Below, one piece after another: positions 44,545-56,570 of a DNA stretch of 64,000 bases (the stretch's first letter is position 1; each line of letters begins with the position of its first letter). The notes below the pieces were generated by a model. It saw nothing but the letters and a program-made list of their open reading frames with translations. It had not been told where the DNA came from and ran no database searches. This stretch comes from Dactylis glomerata (lineage: Eukaryota > Streptophyta > Magnoliopsida > Poales > Poaceae). The translations under genes and the position numbers were made by a program. The stretch spans positions 619,589-683,588 of the forward strand of contig QXEO01000336.1 of assembly GCA_007115705.1 (NCBI GenBank), in the 5' to 3' direction.

Positions 44545-46163
44545 GTCACGGTATCACATCGTTATCTTTCACTCATTTACTTTTCAAGTAAGTCATATCA
44601 TGAATAGATAAATTATCCTATAGAATAGTTTGTAGTTTGGAAGTATCATCCCTAGTTGGTTATCTATGTATCCCTTGGTGTGAGTTGTGATAATGGAATA
44701 TTAATGAGAAGTTTTATCATTTACTTTCTGCACACCTTATTTTAGTCTGCAATATCTTTTATATATGATTAGTCTTGTTGATTAGTATTGGTATCACTTT
44801 GGGAGCATGAGTAAATTTAGTTGGTTTTGGCAAACTTAGCTTGGTCAAGTAGCAACATTATCTTGAAGTTTGAAAAGAAAAGAAGTACTAGTAGATGTAT
44901 CATGGTAGATCTTCGCCATGATTGGCTTATAAGCATTAGTATTCTCAAAGTTAAAATCATTGTACTTTCAAGGAAGGTTGCATAGTTGTTCCTATTATAT
45001 GTATGTATGTTTGTTTCATGCAACTCTTATGCTTGCTACCCAGCCTTGCTAGCCAAAAACCTGTACTGAGAGGGAATACTTCTCGTGCATCCAATTCCCA
45101 AAAACCCGAGTTACTTCCAAAGAGTCCACCATAAATTCCTATGCATGGTATTTTAAGCCATTCCAAGTAAATTTTCATGTGCTACCTTTCAAAAACCTTC
45201 AAATACTTCTCATTTGTGCCACTATTTTTAGCTCATGAGGACGTAGTGGATGGGTTTGTTATCTTTCATACTAAATTAAGTACCCTTCGACTAGGCAGCT
45301 TCATCTGCTCATCATTAATTTGCAAGTGAGCTGGTCAGACCATTATAATCTAAAAGTAAAGAAAAGAGCACTCCTCCAAGGTATGTGAAAGTTGGTGGGC
45401 ATCCGATGGAATTGGTTAGCCATGGTTTGAGAAAGAAAAAATGGTGGGAAGGAGTGCAAAGCTATAACCAAAGCACAATTGTGCAAATTAATCAAACATC
45501 TCGGAACCGCTCTCACTTGTTTAGTATGGAAGATATCAAGAACTCCATTGCTAGTCGTTGACAAAAGCAACCACCTCTCAAAACAATTTTTACCTCTATT
45601 TTACAAATGAAAAGCTCTAGCACATGTTTAATCCCTGCTTCCCTCTGCGAAGGGCCTATCTTTTACTTTTATGTTGAGTCAACCTATTTCCTTCTATCTC
45701 AAGCAAGCATTTGAGTTGTTATGTTTCACTCATTCATATGTTGTTCCGTTTAATCATGTTTACTATCTTCCTTGTTTAGCATAATGCTTTTATCTGAAAG
45801 AATATATCTTTGAAAGTTTTCTATGATTACAAAGAGTTTGATTCAGCGAGCATATGGTTTTTGCTATATTAGCTCTGTTATAAAAGGCTCTGTTTAAAAG
45901 AAAGTGTATTTTGCTCAATGTTCTGTGACCAAGAACTAAGGTTTGCCATCACCAATTACGATTTACCTTGTGCACCTTTATATGTGATTCCCTTTTACTT
46001 ATTGCAAGTCTATATCATATATAGGGAAGTTGTCGTCTATTATATTGTGTGCCTTGGTGAATGTGATGCTTCTTGTTCGTATTCTTTATTATCGACACTT
46101 CACTCCATAAACCTGTGGTCATGTTTACTGAGTTTAGTTTTCGATTGGGGACAAGTGAGGTCT
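44545..46163 (+). other. A1 3' untranslated region
   Basis: AT-rich and without coding potential; aligned with A0 791-2418. Confidence 0.7.
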
Positions 46164-46177
46164 AAGCTTGGGGGAGT
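46164..46177 (+). other. A1 polypurine tract
   Basis: AAGCTTGGGGGAGT directly before the LTR start TGATACGG. Confidence 0.85.
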
Positions 46178-47699
46178 TGATACGGCCATTTTGCATCACT
46201 ATTTTGTATCATAATTTACTATTATTCATTGATATATTTCATATTTAGAGATGATACTTATGTTATTTCCTCTATTTTTACATGTTTGATGATCATTGGA
46301 GGATTTACTGCCGGAGTCGGGATTCTGCTGGAAAAGGACCATCAAGACACCATATTTTGGAAGATCGGGAAAATTCCAGAAAAATACTAGAAAATTATAT
46401 TTTGCCAAAAGACTGAGGAAGCCAGAAGGAGGAAGCGAGAGGAGCCAGGGGGTGGGCTCACACACAGGGGGCGCGGCCAGACCCCTGGCTGCACCGACCT
46501 GTTGTGTGGCCACCCTGGCCCACTTTAGGCTTTGCCCCTTCGGGTACTTCATCGTCTTCGAAAACCTAAGTCAGGGGGCGCTCAGAGATAGACACCACCG
46601 CCTCTGCAGGGCGGAAAACACCAGAGAGAGAAAAGCTCTCCGACAGGCAGAAATCTACCGGGGAAATTCCTTCCCGGAGAGGGGAGATCATCGCCATTGA
46701 CATCGCCATCACACCAGACTTGATCGGGATCATCATCACCATCATCTCCATGACCAGCACCTTCATCTTCACCATCACCAATCCATCCCGCTGTAACATC
46801 TTGAGTTGAATCTTGTTAAATTCATAGGGGAAACTTTCCCAGTGTTGATTACTCTTGTGGTTGATGCTATTGAGTGGAACCGTTGAATTAAGGTTTATGT
46901 TCAGATTGTTATTTACCACTATTTCACCTCTGATCATGATCCATATGATGTCTTGTGAGTAGTTCGTTTAGTTCTTGAGGACATGGGAGAAGTCAAGTTG
47001 TTAGTAGTGGAATTATGTTGAGTAATATTTAATGGTTTGATATTTATTTGTTGTCGTGCTATTACACTAGTGGTGTCATGTGAACGTCGATTACATGATA
47101 CTTCACCATTTATGGGCCTAGTGAGATGCATTGTGTATTTGGCTACTAATTGTGGAGTTGCTAGAGTGACAGAAACCTAAACCTCCGTTAGGAAACCATT
47201 GCACCAGGGAGCGTAGGATCTTAGAGTTTAAGGCTGTGGTTAGATTTATCTTCATTACTTTCTTGTATTTGCGGATGCTTGCAAGGGGTTTAATCACAAG
47301 TGTGTATTAATCTTAGTTAGGGTAGTACACTAGCACAGGTTCACCCCCATAACACTTATCAAACCAGTAAAGATTATTTAGCGGCATGAAGCGAAAGCAC
47401 TTGACAGAAACTCCCGTGTGTCCTCGAGAAAATTTGGTCATTATAAGTTACACAACCGGCTTGTCCTTTGCGCTAGAAAGGATTGGGCCACTCAATCTCG
47501 CAGCAATTATTATTACTGTCTTTCATTTACTCGTACTTTATTTACTTGCATTACCAAATACCCCTAAAAACCCGTTTGCTAGTATTTACAGTGAATCCTT
47601 GATCAAAACCACTCATCAACACCTTCTACTCCTCATTGGGTTCGACACTCTTATTTATCAAAAGTACTATGATACACCCCCTATACTTGTGGGTCATCA
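46178..47699 (+). repeat. A1 3' LTR
   Basis: 1522 bp, ends GGGTCATCA, followed by the TCCAC duplicate. Confidence 0.93.
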
Positions 47700-47929
47700 T
47701 CCACCTATCGCAGACTCACTCAAACGCGACTCACCATGCTCGGGGGCTTTGACGAAGAGGTATGACAGTCGACTGCAGATATCGCACAATCAAAATAAAA
47801 AACACCTCAAATCACGAGGGAAAGCCCAAGTGCAAGCACTTCGACTCACCCTCGGGGGCTACTGAGGGTCGGCGTCAACTGCTATTCCTAATGTGCTGGC
47901 ATTGCACTTGACAAATCCTTGGTCGTCAG

Positions 47930-48785
47930 CACCGCTTATCCTACTCATATTCTTTGAGTGCGGGCTATTTTGTCCCTCGAAGCGTATTGCTTTTATTATT
48001 CGAGTGCGGTCTTCGATCCCTCGAATCATTTTCTTCAGGCCAGTAGCGCCTCCATATTATTCGAGTCCGGGCTATCCTGTCCCTCGAATCACTTCCTTTG
48101 GGCCAGCAGCGCCTTGGTATTATTCGAGTGCAGGCATTATTGTCCCTCGAATCATTTTCTTCGGGCCAGCAGCGCCTCCATATTATTCGAGTCCGGGCTA
48201 TCTTGTCCCTCGAATCGCTTCCTTCGGGCCAGCAGCGCCTTGGTATTATTCGAGTGCGGGCGTTATTGTCCCTCGAATCATTTTCTTTGGGCCAGCAACG
48301 CCTTGGTATTATTCGAGTGCGGGCGTTATAGTCCCTCGAATTGTTTTCTTTGGGCCTGCAGCACCTCCATATTATTCGAGTCTAGGCTATCTTGTCCCTC
48401 GAATCGCTTCTTCGGGCCAGCAGAGCCTTGGTATTATTCGAGTGCGGGCCTTATTGTCCCTCGAATCATTTTCTTCGGGTCAGCAACGCCTTGGTATTAT
48501 TTGAGTGCGAGTGTTATTGTCCCTCGAATCGTTTTCTTCGGGCCTACAGCGCATCCATATTATTCGAGTACGGGCTATCTTGTCCCTCGAATCGCTTCCT
48601 TCGGGCGAGCAGCGCCTTGGTATTATTCGAGTGCGGGCGTTATTGTCCCTCGAATCGTTTTCTTCGGGCCAGCAACGCCTCCATATTATTTGAGTGTGGG
48701 CTTCAGTCCCTCGAATCATTTTCTTCGGGCCAGCAGTGCCTCCATATTATTCGAGTGTGGGTTTTGATCCCTCGAATCACATCTT
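47930..48785 (+). repeat. 61-bp tandem array of B2
   Basis: Units of about 60 bp with TATTATTCGAGTGCGGGC, GTCCCTCGAATC and GGGCCAGCAGCGCC, reverse of the B1 array and more diverged. Three overlapping plus-strand ORFs of 203-269 codons arise from it and are not taken as genes. Confidence 0.82.
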
Positions 48786-49279
48786 TTAGCCATCAGTGCT
48801 TTCATTCTATTCGGATATGGATCGCTGTCCATCAAATCTCTATTTTGTGCTATCAATGCTTTCTAATTGCCCGAAATATGGTAGCAATATGCCAGTTTAG
48901 ATGTCGTATGTCAAATACGAAGATAAGTCCACAGTTAGCAACACTAGATGGCCCGGTATTCGTATCAAGCGCGCTCTGCCGAGACAATTTCCGTGCTTAT
49001 AGCATGAAGACATGCACCGATGGATGCATCGGGTGCTTTGCAATTACTGGACTTCGACTCGATAAGTCTGACGCGGCATGAGTCAAAGTAGCGCCAGTCC
49101 ACACGGGTTCGAGTCCGAGGACTCGAACTTGAGTAAGCTAACATTGTTTTTGCTGCTCTGCAATTAAGTGGACCTGATGAGTGTTCCATGCATGTTATGC
49201 CAATCCCCATGATCATCATCCGACGCACTTTCGGGTCTCGCTATTTCCACTCATACATTTGCCGCAGTGTTGGCAACAC

Positions 49280-49555
49280 GCTCGAGGGCTACGCTTCAAA
49301 TTGGCATTCCTTCGCCCCAGCGTTGCCAACACGCTCGGGGGCTAGGCCTCGAATTAGCATTCCTTCGCCCCATCGTTGGCAACACGCTCGGGGGCTGCGC
49401 CTCGAATTTGCATTCCTTCGCCCCAGTGTTGGCAACACGCTCGGGGGCTGCGCCTCAAATTGGCATTCCTTCGCCCCTGCGTTGGTAACACGCTCGGGGG
49501 TTGCGCCTTACAACCCGATGCTAGCAACGCTCGGGGGCTACGCTTACATGCTAAC
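49280..49555 (+). repeat. PPT-like repeats of B2
   Basis: About six units of roughly 40-55 bp, each with ACACGCTCGGGGGCTGCGCC or close variants; single copies also occur at about 47738 and 47851. Confidence 0.75.
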
Positions 49556-49726
49556 CTTAGCATCCACTATTTTTGTACCCGGTGTTAGCAACATGCTCAG
49601 GTACTCCACCTTATGTTGTTAACCTCAACAGTCTTCAGCGATATCAACTGCACTTCGTCTACTACGTCGACTTTGGTCCGCGGTATTCAGCACCTTCCAA
49701 CTCGACGCCGATGACTTTATGTCGTG

Positions 49727-51264
49727 TGATGCCTACGCACTTCTATTCTTGTAGACACTTGTTGGGCCTCCAAGTGCAGAGGTTTGTAGAACAGCAGCAA
49801 GTTTCCCTTAAGTGGATCACCCAAGGTTTATCGAACTCATGGAGGTTAGAGGTCAAAGCTATCCCTCTCAAGCAACCCTGCAATTACGATACAGAAAGTC
49901 TCTTGTGTCCCCAACACACCCAATACACTTTTCAGATGTATAGGTGCACTAGTTCGGCGAAGAGATAGTGAAATACAAGTGGTATAGATGATTATAAGTA
50001 GCAAACGTGATGTGAAATAAATATCGCTGCGAGCAAACAAGTAACAAAATAGCAAGTAAATGGTGTGCAAAGCTTGGAAACAAGGCCTAGGGATCATACT
50101 TTCACTAGTGGACACACTCCCAACAATATAACATGACTGAACAAATAACTTCTCTTTGCTAAGGTACTCTGAATTACTCTCCTATTGAATAACACTAATC
50201 ATTGCGTAGTGGCTACAAAAGCACCCCTTAAAGTTCATCAAGTACTTGACAAACACCACTCATAGCGATACCCAAATCAGATCACAACTCAAGATAGACA
50301 TCATTGCAACTTAGACCAAGTACTAACACGGTGCACACACTGTCAACATTACACCATGAAAGGAGGAATAGATCACTCAAACTATCATAGCAATAATTAT
50401 TCTCATAATCCACAAGAGATCACAATCATAGCCTAAACCAAGTACCACCATGATGCACGCACTGTCACCGTTACACCATAGCAGGAGGAATAGATTACTT
50501 TAATAACATCACTAGAGTACACAAAATATCTGAATAATAACATGTACTTGTTCAACATGATACAAAGCTCACGATCACATAAAGATCACATCATGGGAGA
50601 GAGAGGTGAACCACATAGCTACCGGTAGAGCCCTTAGCCCCGGGGATGAACTACTCCCTCCTCATCATAGGAGACAGCAAGGTTGATGGAGATGGCGGTG
50701 AGGTCGATGGAGACGGCGGAGACGGCGATGGAGACCGATGGAGATGGCTCCGGGGGCACTTCCCCGTCCCGGCAGGGTGCCGGAATAGAGACTTCTGTCC
50801 CCCAAAATTCGTCGACGGTGGCGGCGGAGCTGCGGAACTGCTTCTAGAAAATTGCCGAATCCCCTAGGGTTTTCCGTCCCGAGGCTTTATATAGGCGAAA
50901 GGGCGTCGCGAGAGGGCAGCCAGGGGCTCCTCACACATGGGTGGCGCGGCCAGGGCCTGGGCCGCGCCACCCTAGTGTGAGGGCAGGCCCTGGCCCCTCT
51001 CCGGCTCTCTTTCGGATGTCTGGATGCTCCCGGGAAAAATAAGACTTCTGGCTTTGGTTTCGTCCAATTCCGAGAATATTTCCTGTGTATCACTTCTGAA
51101 ACACAAAAACAGCAGAAAACAGGGAACTGGCACTGTGGCATCTTGTCAATAGGTTAGTTCCGGAAAATGCATAAAAGTGCCACAAAGTGTAACGAAACAC
51201 AAGGCAAATGTTGTAAAAACAAGCATGGAGCATCAAAAATTATAGATACGTTTGAGACGTATCA
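49727..51264 (-). repeat. C 3' LTR
   Basis: 1538 bp, next to the polypurine tract. The GC-rich hairpin is at 50930-50981 and the TATA at 50886-50894. Confidence 0.93.
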
Positions 51265-51279
51265 AGCATCCCCAAGCTT
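51265..51279 (-). other. Polypurine tract of C
   Basis: On the minus strand AAGCTTGGGGATGCT, the same as in E. Confidence 0.82.
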
Positions 51280-53900
51280 AACTCCTGCTCGTCCTCGAGT
51301 AGGTAAGTGATAACAAAAGAATAATTTTTGAGGTGACATGCACCTAAACAATCTTGATCATATATGTAAGCATTGTGAGCTGGGATCATAAGAACTTAAA
51401 ACATGGGCATGAAGATATAATCATGACAATAAGAACTTAGCAACCATGTTGTAAACATGCAAATGAACACAAACAAAAGATCATGAAAATTAAACAATGA
51501 AAGTCAAACAATGAACACAAACAAAAGATCATGAAAATGAAACAATGAAAGTCAAACGTGTGTTCAAATCATAAGGAAAAACATACAAATGGTTTTCAGC
51601 TTGTCCTTCATGGAGAGCAAAACATAAATGCATAGGACACCTTCAAGTTTAAGAGGGCGACTAGATACAAATAATTTAAGAACAAGTGAAACCAACAATA
51701 TGAATCAATCAATGAAATTTGGGACAATGCATATTATACTAAGAATGACGACTATGCTCTCTTAATGGTGCATAAAGATAGAAGGTGGTGACTCAACATA
51801 AAAGTAAAAGAAAGGCCCTTTGCAGAGGGAAGCAGTGATTAAACATGTGCTAGAGCTTTTCATTTGTAAAACATAGAGATAAAACTTGGGTTTTGAGAGG
51901 TGGTTGTCTTTGTCAACGACTGGCAATGGGGTTCTTACTATCTTCCATACAAAAATGAAGCAAGTTTTTGAGAGAGAGATTGGCACTTTTGTGCTCTTTT
52001 ATAAAGCTTGGCACTCCTCCCCACCTTTTTTCCTTTCACAAACCATGGCTAACCGATTCCATCGGGTGCCCACCAACATTCACATTCCATGGAGGAGTGC
52101 CTTTTTTTCTTTCTTTTTTCTCTTTTTTTTCTTTTTGGAATAAGCAATATGGAAGATAGCAAATCCGACCACTACGTCCCCATGAGCTAAAAACAGTGTC
52201 ACAAAACGAGAAGTGTTTTGAAGGTTTTTGAAAGGTAGCACATGAAAATTTACTTTGGAATGGCTTACAAATACCATGCATAGGAATTTATAGTGGACAC
52301 AATGGCAAACTTGGTTTTTAGGAGTTGGATGCACGAGTAGAGCTCATACTCAGTACAAAATGAGGGCTAGCAAAAGACTGGGAGCGACCAACTAAGAGAG
52401 CAATAATGGCCATAATAATGCAAAGCGACAAAGCGACATTAAAAAAAGCATAAGATGGCATCAAAAGTCAAAAACTAAACGATCATAGAGGCTATAGGCG
52501 ACTTATTTTGTAGTCAACATGGTGTAAGCATGTACCAAGTCAACCCAAATAAAGCATCAAAGGAGAAAACCAAAATAATGCTTCCATATAATAAGAACAA
52601 CGCATGATTTTTTCAAAGGCTCATTAAGCAATCTCAGTTATTTGAGACAAGTCATTCTACAGCAAAACCACTAAGCATACTATCAAAAAGATATCAAGCA
52701 CGACATGCAAAAGCCTAGGCCACAGTCTACACAAGCTCCTTCTTGTACCACTTTTTTGCATAAAGCTTTTTCTCTTTTCCAACACCATTTGAAATTTTTA
52801 AAGACACCTCTTTTGATGAAAACCAATAAAGACTAGAGGCAAAAATACACCTTGATGAAAAGATATAACAAGATCTGAACACAAATCAAGGTGAAAATTG
52901 AAAGCTAAACGCAGTAGCAGAAAAAGAGAACACTCGTTGAACAATAAGAGTGAAAACTAGAGTGTTCTTGGCAATGAAAAACGAGTTCATCTCCTCCAAA
53001 AGAAACATGATGTGATCTAACCATTTATTGCAGCAAACAAAACAAAACTAATAAAGAAAACTAAAACAACTGATGCTCCAAGAAAAACACATAGTGCATG
53101 AAGCAATAAAAATATAGTGTCTTGAAAGGTGACCTGATTTTTGCCGATGAAGAAGGGGTGCCTCGGGGGCATCCCCAAGCTTTGACGCTTGTACTTCTTG
53201 GATATTTATTGGGGTGATGCATGGGCATCCCCAAGCTTGAGCTTTTGTCCATTCTTCAACTCATCTCATCATTCTCCAATCCCTACACTTGAAAACTTTC
53301 TTCATACAAAACTAAACACAATTCTATTAGCAATATTAGTGTAAGCATAACATATATTCAACCTCTTTTTGCTTCAGATTTCAACCTAAAACCACCACAT
53401 ATAAAGTGTATACTGCTGTAGCAACTTCCCCAAAAGTTTCATGATCAAAAGAACTCAAAAAGAAAGCGATAAAGCAGCAAAAACGAATAGTGGCAGAAAT
53501 CTGTCAAAACAGAACAGCTGACAAAGGTCGAATTTTTGAGGGATTTTATGTTGCTCAAATCAAATAGTGTTCAACTAAGAAAAGTTTGGATATAACCTGG
53601 GGCATATGCACAAGAAATCGCAGGTCCAAAAGATATACAGAGAATTTTCACGAATTTTTACGGTGCAGCACCGAAAACAGTTTCAGGACAGCAACATCCC
53701 CAAATCTTTACCTCACTCAAATTAGAGGCTTCTCTTGGCACAAAAAACGAAATAAACAAGATAAGGAGCGGTCATTACAGTAGTAATGACTTCCAAGACT
53801 CAAATAAAAGAAAAAGTACTGAAAATAAAACAATGGGTTATCTCCCAAGAGTGCTTTTTTTTAACGCCTTTGAGCTAGGCGCAGTAATTTGCAAAGATGC
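51280..53900 (-). other. C 3' untranslated region
   Basis: No conserved ORF; aligned with the 3' regions of E and D. It contains internal polypurine-tract copies at 53169-53182 and 53225-53238. A direct repeat with ACAAACAAAAGATCATGAAA is near 51472 and 51522. Confidence 0.7.
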
Positions 53901-55106
53901 TCATGTGGGCGCCATATAAAAGCTTGAGGCAAAGGCGCCATATAAGAACTTGAAGCAATAGAGAGCATCAAAAAGCATGTATGAAACACATTTAAATCTA
54001 AACCACTTCCTATGAAAAATAGTCTTGTAAAGAGACAAGTCATGAAAGCGCAAAGCAAAAAGCATAGGAAGGCAAAACAAGTACAACTTCAAGAATTGCA
54101 ACATAAAGAGGGGAAACTCAATATTGTTGAGATCCATCAAACCATGTTTCCCTCTCTCATAATAACTTTCAGTAGCATCATAAATAGAACTAACAATATA
54201 ACTATCACATAAAGCATCCCTATCATGAGCCACATGCATAAAAGTATTAATACTCCCTACATGAACAATAGTAGTAGGAGCGGATTCAACAGAATAATTA
54301 TTCTCACCACCATAATCATCAAAAACAGGAGGCATATTGTAATCATAACTATTTTTCTCCTCAAAAGTAGGTGAACTGAAAACATTATACTCATCATCAT
54401 AAACTAGAGGCTTAGTATCATCAAGAGATAGAGAACTACTATGTCGCAAAACATATTCATCAAACATATCATCATAAGAAGGAACATGGATAGCACTAAT
54501 GGTACAACAATTATTAACCTTAGAATTGGTACCAAAAAGATTTTCAATATCAAAAGTAGAGTGCTTTTCCCAATCATGATCACTAACATAAGTAATAGGC
54601 ATAGGAACATCATCCCAATCAGAATTATCATAATCTATAGCAGGATCATAACACTTAGGGGAAGATACCGTGTCCTCTCGCCTCTTACTCCTCTTCTTCT
54701 TCTTCTTCTTCTTCATACTCTTCTTACTCTCTCCTTTAGGAGGGAGAGACTTGAAGGGCATCTTCTCCACATATTCTTTAAGAGGGAAAGGCATCTTCTC
54801 CACATAATCTGGTTTGCTGACAGAAACAACAAAAGAAACTTTGGAGGATTCCTCTTCTCTATTAATAAGATAAAAACATCTATCAGTCCTGTCATAGCTT
54901 GGCAAAATATCAAGTTTTATAAGATTTTGAATGTAAGTATTTGCAAAGCAATCTTTAGCACAATAGAGACGACAACCACGAAGGGTGCTATTAATATCAA
55001 CATCATTCATATCTATCAAAGCAATCTTTCTAGATATCTCGTCACACGCCAAGAACAAAGTGAGCTCATCATGCTGATTAGGAGTAATCTTGTCATCACA
55101 ATACAA
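53901..55106 (-). CDS. C second ORF: lysine-rich, acidic protein with hydrophobic end
   Basis: 401 residues, directly after gag and overlapping its end by 11 bp. Residues about 130-145 are a lysine/arginine block (KKKKKKKRSKRRE). Residues about 150-290 are rich in Asp, Tyr and Ser (VPSYDDMFDEY, MPPVFDDYGG). Near residue 330-355 lies a hydrophobic stretch (FPLFMLQFLKLYLFCLPMLF) that could span a membrane. The same protein is in D. No protease, RT, integrase or Env motif is visible. In D the frame of gag runs straight into this protein, so gag and this ORF were probably one polyprotein. Function unknown. Confidence 0.65.
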   Translation of the reverse strand: MYCDDKITPNQHDELTLFLACDEISRKIALIDMNDVDINSTLRGCRLYCAKDCFANTYIQNLIKLDILPSYDRTDRCFYLINREEESSKVSFVVSVSKPDYVEKMPFPLKEYVEKMPFKSLPPKGESKKSMKKKKKKKRSKRREDTVSSPKCYDPAIDYDNSDWDDVPMPITYVSDHDWEKHSTFDIENLFGTNSKVNNCCTISAIHVPSYDDMFDEYVLRHSSSLSLDDTKPLVYDDEYNVFSSPTFEEKNSYDYNMPPVFDDYGGENNYSVESAPTTIVHVGSINTFMHVAHDRDALCDSYIVSSIYDATESYYERGKHGLMDLNNIEFPLFMLQFLKLYLFCLPMLFALRFHDLSLYKTIFHRKWFRFKCVSYMLFDALYCFKFLYGAFASSFYMAPT

Positions 55107-56430
55107 ACTTAGGGGTACTAGAAGAGTAACTATTAGGGCTTGAGCATTGGAAATTAAAATGACCTATGTCATCGCAATGTTTACATAGAAAAGGATAAAG
55201 CTCACAAACCTTCTTACCGATCTTGCCTATATCCTTGTACCACATTCGGGTTTCTTCATTTGCATGGTGGACACAATAATCTTCCTTGTTGTAACTCTGT
55301 TCACAAGGTCTATGTATTCCACAAAAATTAACATGCTTATAAGAAATAGTACTTTTAGAAGTTTGAGCATGTTTATTACAATCATCAATAACAATGTCAC
55401 TTTCTATGCAAGTGTCCTTAAAAGGTTCATGATACACGTCCCCATTTCCTTTAGGAACATTCATATGGGAAGCAAAGGCTTTAAAGCAATCAACCATAAT
55501 TTGAGGATCAAGACCATATTTAGCACTAAGCTCTTGAAAATTAGCAGTTTCAGTGAAAGACTTAATGCAATCAAACTCGTAATTCATACCTGGTCCTTTA
55601 CCTTTGTCGCTATCCCAACCTTCAATATTGTTTTGAATTGTTTCAAGCAGATCCCACTTGGTGTCAACATCCTTGCTTGTGAAAGACCCATCAAAGCATG
55701 CATCTAGATAGTCCTTGTAATATCCTGAAAGCCTTGCATAAAAATTATTAATAACAATATTACGGGGAAGATCATGAATAGGACATTTATGCATTAGTAA
55801 CTTCAATCTTCCCCACGCTTGGGCAATGCTTTCTCCCTCATGAGGCCAAAAATTATATATCTGATTACGATCTTTATGAATCTCACTTGGAGGATAGAAT
55901 TTAGAATAAAAGAGAGGTACAATTTCCTCCCAGCCAACAGATGGACCATCTTTAAGCAGCCGATACCATTCCTCGGCTCTGCCTTTCAGTGATAAAGAAA
56001 ATAGCTTCTTCTTAACTTGGTTCATCGAAATACCTGCACACTGGAACAACTCGCATAATTCATGTATAAAGAGCAGATGATCACCAGGATGGACAGTTCC
56101 ATCTCCTAAATAGCAGTTATCCCTAATACGTTCAACAATCTTCGTAGGTATTTTAAAAGGATGGGGAGCACAAGCATCACTAGAAACATCACATATGGGA
56201 GATAAAATATTATCAGAACAGACCTTCTCCACTAAAGCTAGGGGACTAAAAATATCATACTCAACAAAACCAGCTTCCCCAAGCTTAGACTTTTCTATAG
56301 CATTAGCATTATCAGTATTCAAAGCATTCGTACTAATAACATTGCTATGCGAAATAAACTCCAAAGGATTTTCAATTTTCTCTTCAAATCTAAAATCAGG
56401 AAAAAGACTAAAGAACTCTTTGTTTTCCAT
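55096..56430 (-). CDS. C Gag
   Basis: 444 residues from ATG at 56430 (MENKEFFSLFPDF), 113 bp after the primer site. The retrotransposon Gag domain (about residues 90-250) is close to that of A1: FKIPTKIVERI, LLFIHELCELFQCAG, FYSKFYPPSEIHKDRN, ESIAQAWGRLKLLMHKCP. Near the C terminus is a zinc knuckle, CKHCDDIGHFNFQC (C-x2-C-x4-H-x4-C), for RNA binding. The frame ends at 55096 just where ORF2 starts; a 5-bp length difference to D suggests a frameshift in one of them. Confidence 0.88.
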   Translation of the reverse strand: MENKEFFSLFPDFRFEEKIENPLEFISHSNVISTNALNTDNANAIEKSKLGEAGFVEYDIFSPLALVEKVCSDNILSPICDVSSDACAPHPFKIPTKIVERIRDNCYLGDGTVHPGDHLLFIHELCELFQCAGISMNQVKKKLFSLSLKGRAEEWYRLLKDGPSVGWEEIVPLFYSKFYPPSEIHKDRNQIYNFWPHEGESIAQAWGRLKLLMHKCPIHDLPRNIVINNFYARLSGYYKDYLDACFDGSFTSKDVDTKWDLLETIQNNIEGWDSDKGKGPGMNYEFDCIKSFTETANFQELSAKYGLDPQIMVDCFKAFASHMNVPKGNGDVYHEPFKDTCIESDIVIDDCNKHAQTSKSTISYKHVNFCGIHRPCEQSYNKEDYCVHHANEETRMWYKDIGKIGKKVCELYPFLCKHCDDIGHFNFQCSSPNSYSSSTPKFVL

Positions 56431-56542
56431 TAAGCCTAACTAGTGAAAATAAAAACAAGAAACAAAAAGATATAATTGTGGAATCTAAAGGAAATAACTC
56501 CGAGCACTCACACAGGAGGATGCGAGTACCTTTTACCTTACC

Positions 56543-56560
56543 TCCCCGGCAACGGCGCCA
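56543..56560 (-). other. C primer binding site (tRNA-Asp)
   Basis: TGGCGCCGTTGCCGGGGA on the minus strand, all 18 bases as expected for the complement of plant tRNA-Asp. Confidence 0.9.
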
Positions 56561-56570
56561 GAAAAGAGCT

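Larger units (their letters stand above)
37446..47699 (+). mobile_element. A1: full-length autonomous-type Athila-like element
   Basis: 10,254 bp between perfect TCCAC duplicates (37441-37445 and 47700-47704). In order: 5' LTR, tRNA-Asp primer site, gag, protease, RT, RNase H, integrase, extra ORF, polypurine tract and 3' LTR. It is the most complete element here, with a few inactivating lesions. In the first 460 bp of the LTRs I count about 30 differences, so it is older than B1, C and F. It lies in B2. Confidence 0.95.

Noticed and set aside
47893..49081. Three overlapping plus-strand ORFs of 203-269 codons
   Set aside because: Same array in B2; open frames follow from the repeats.
54012..55112. 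Plus-strand ORFs opposite the C second ORF
   Set aside because: Antisense shadows of the minus-strand coding region, without motifs.
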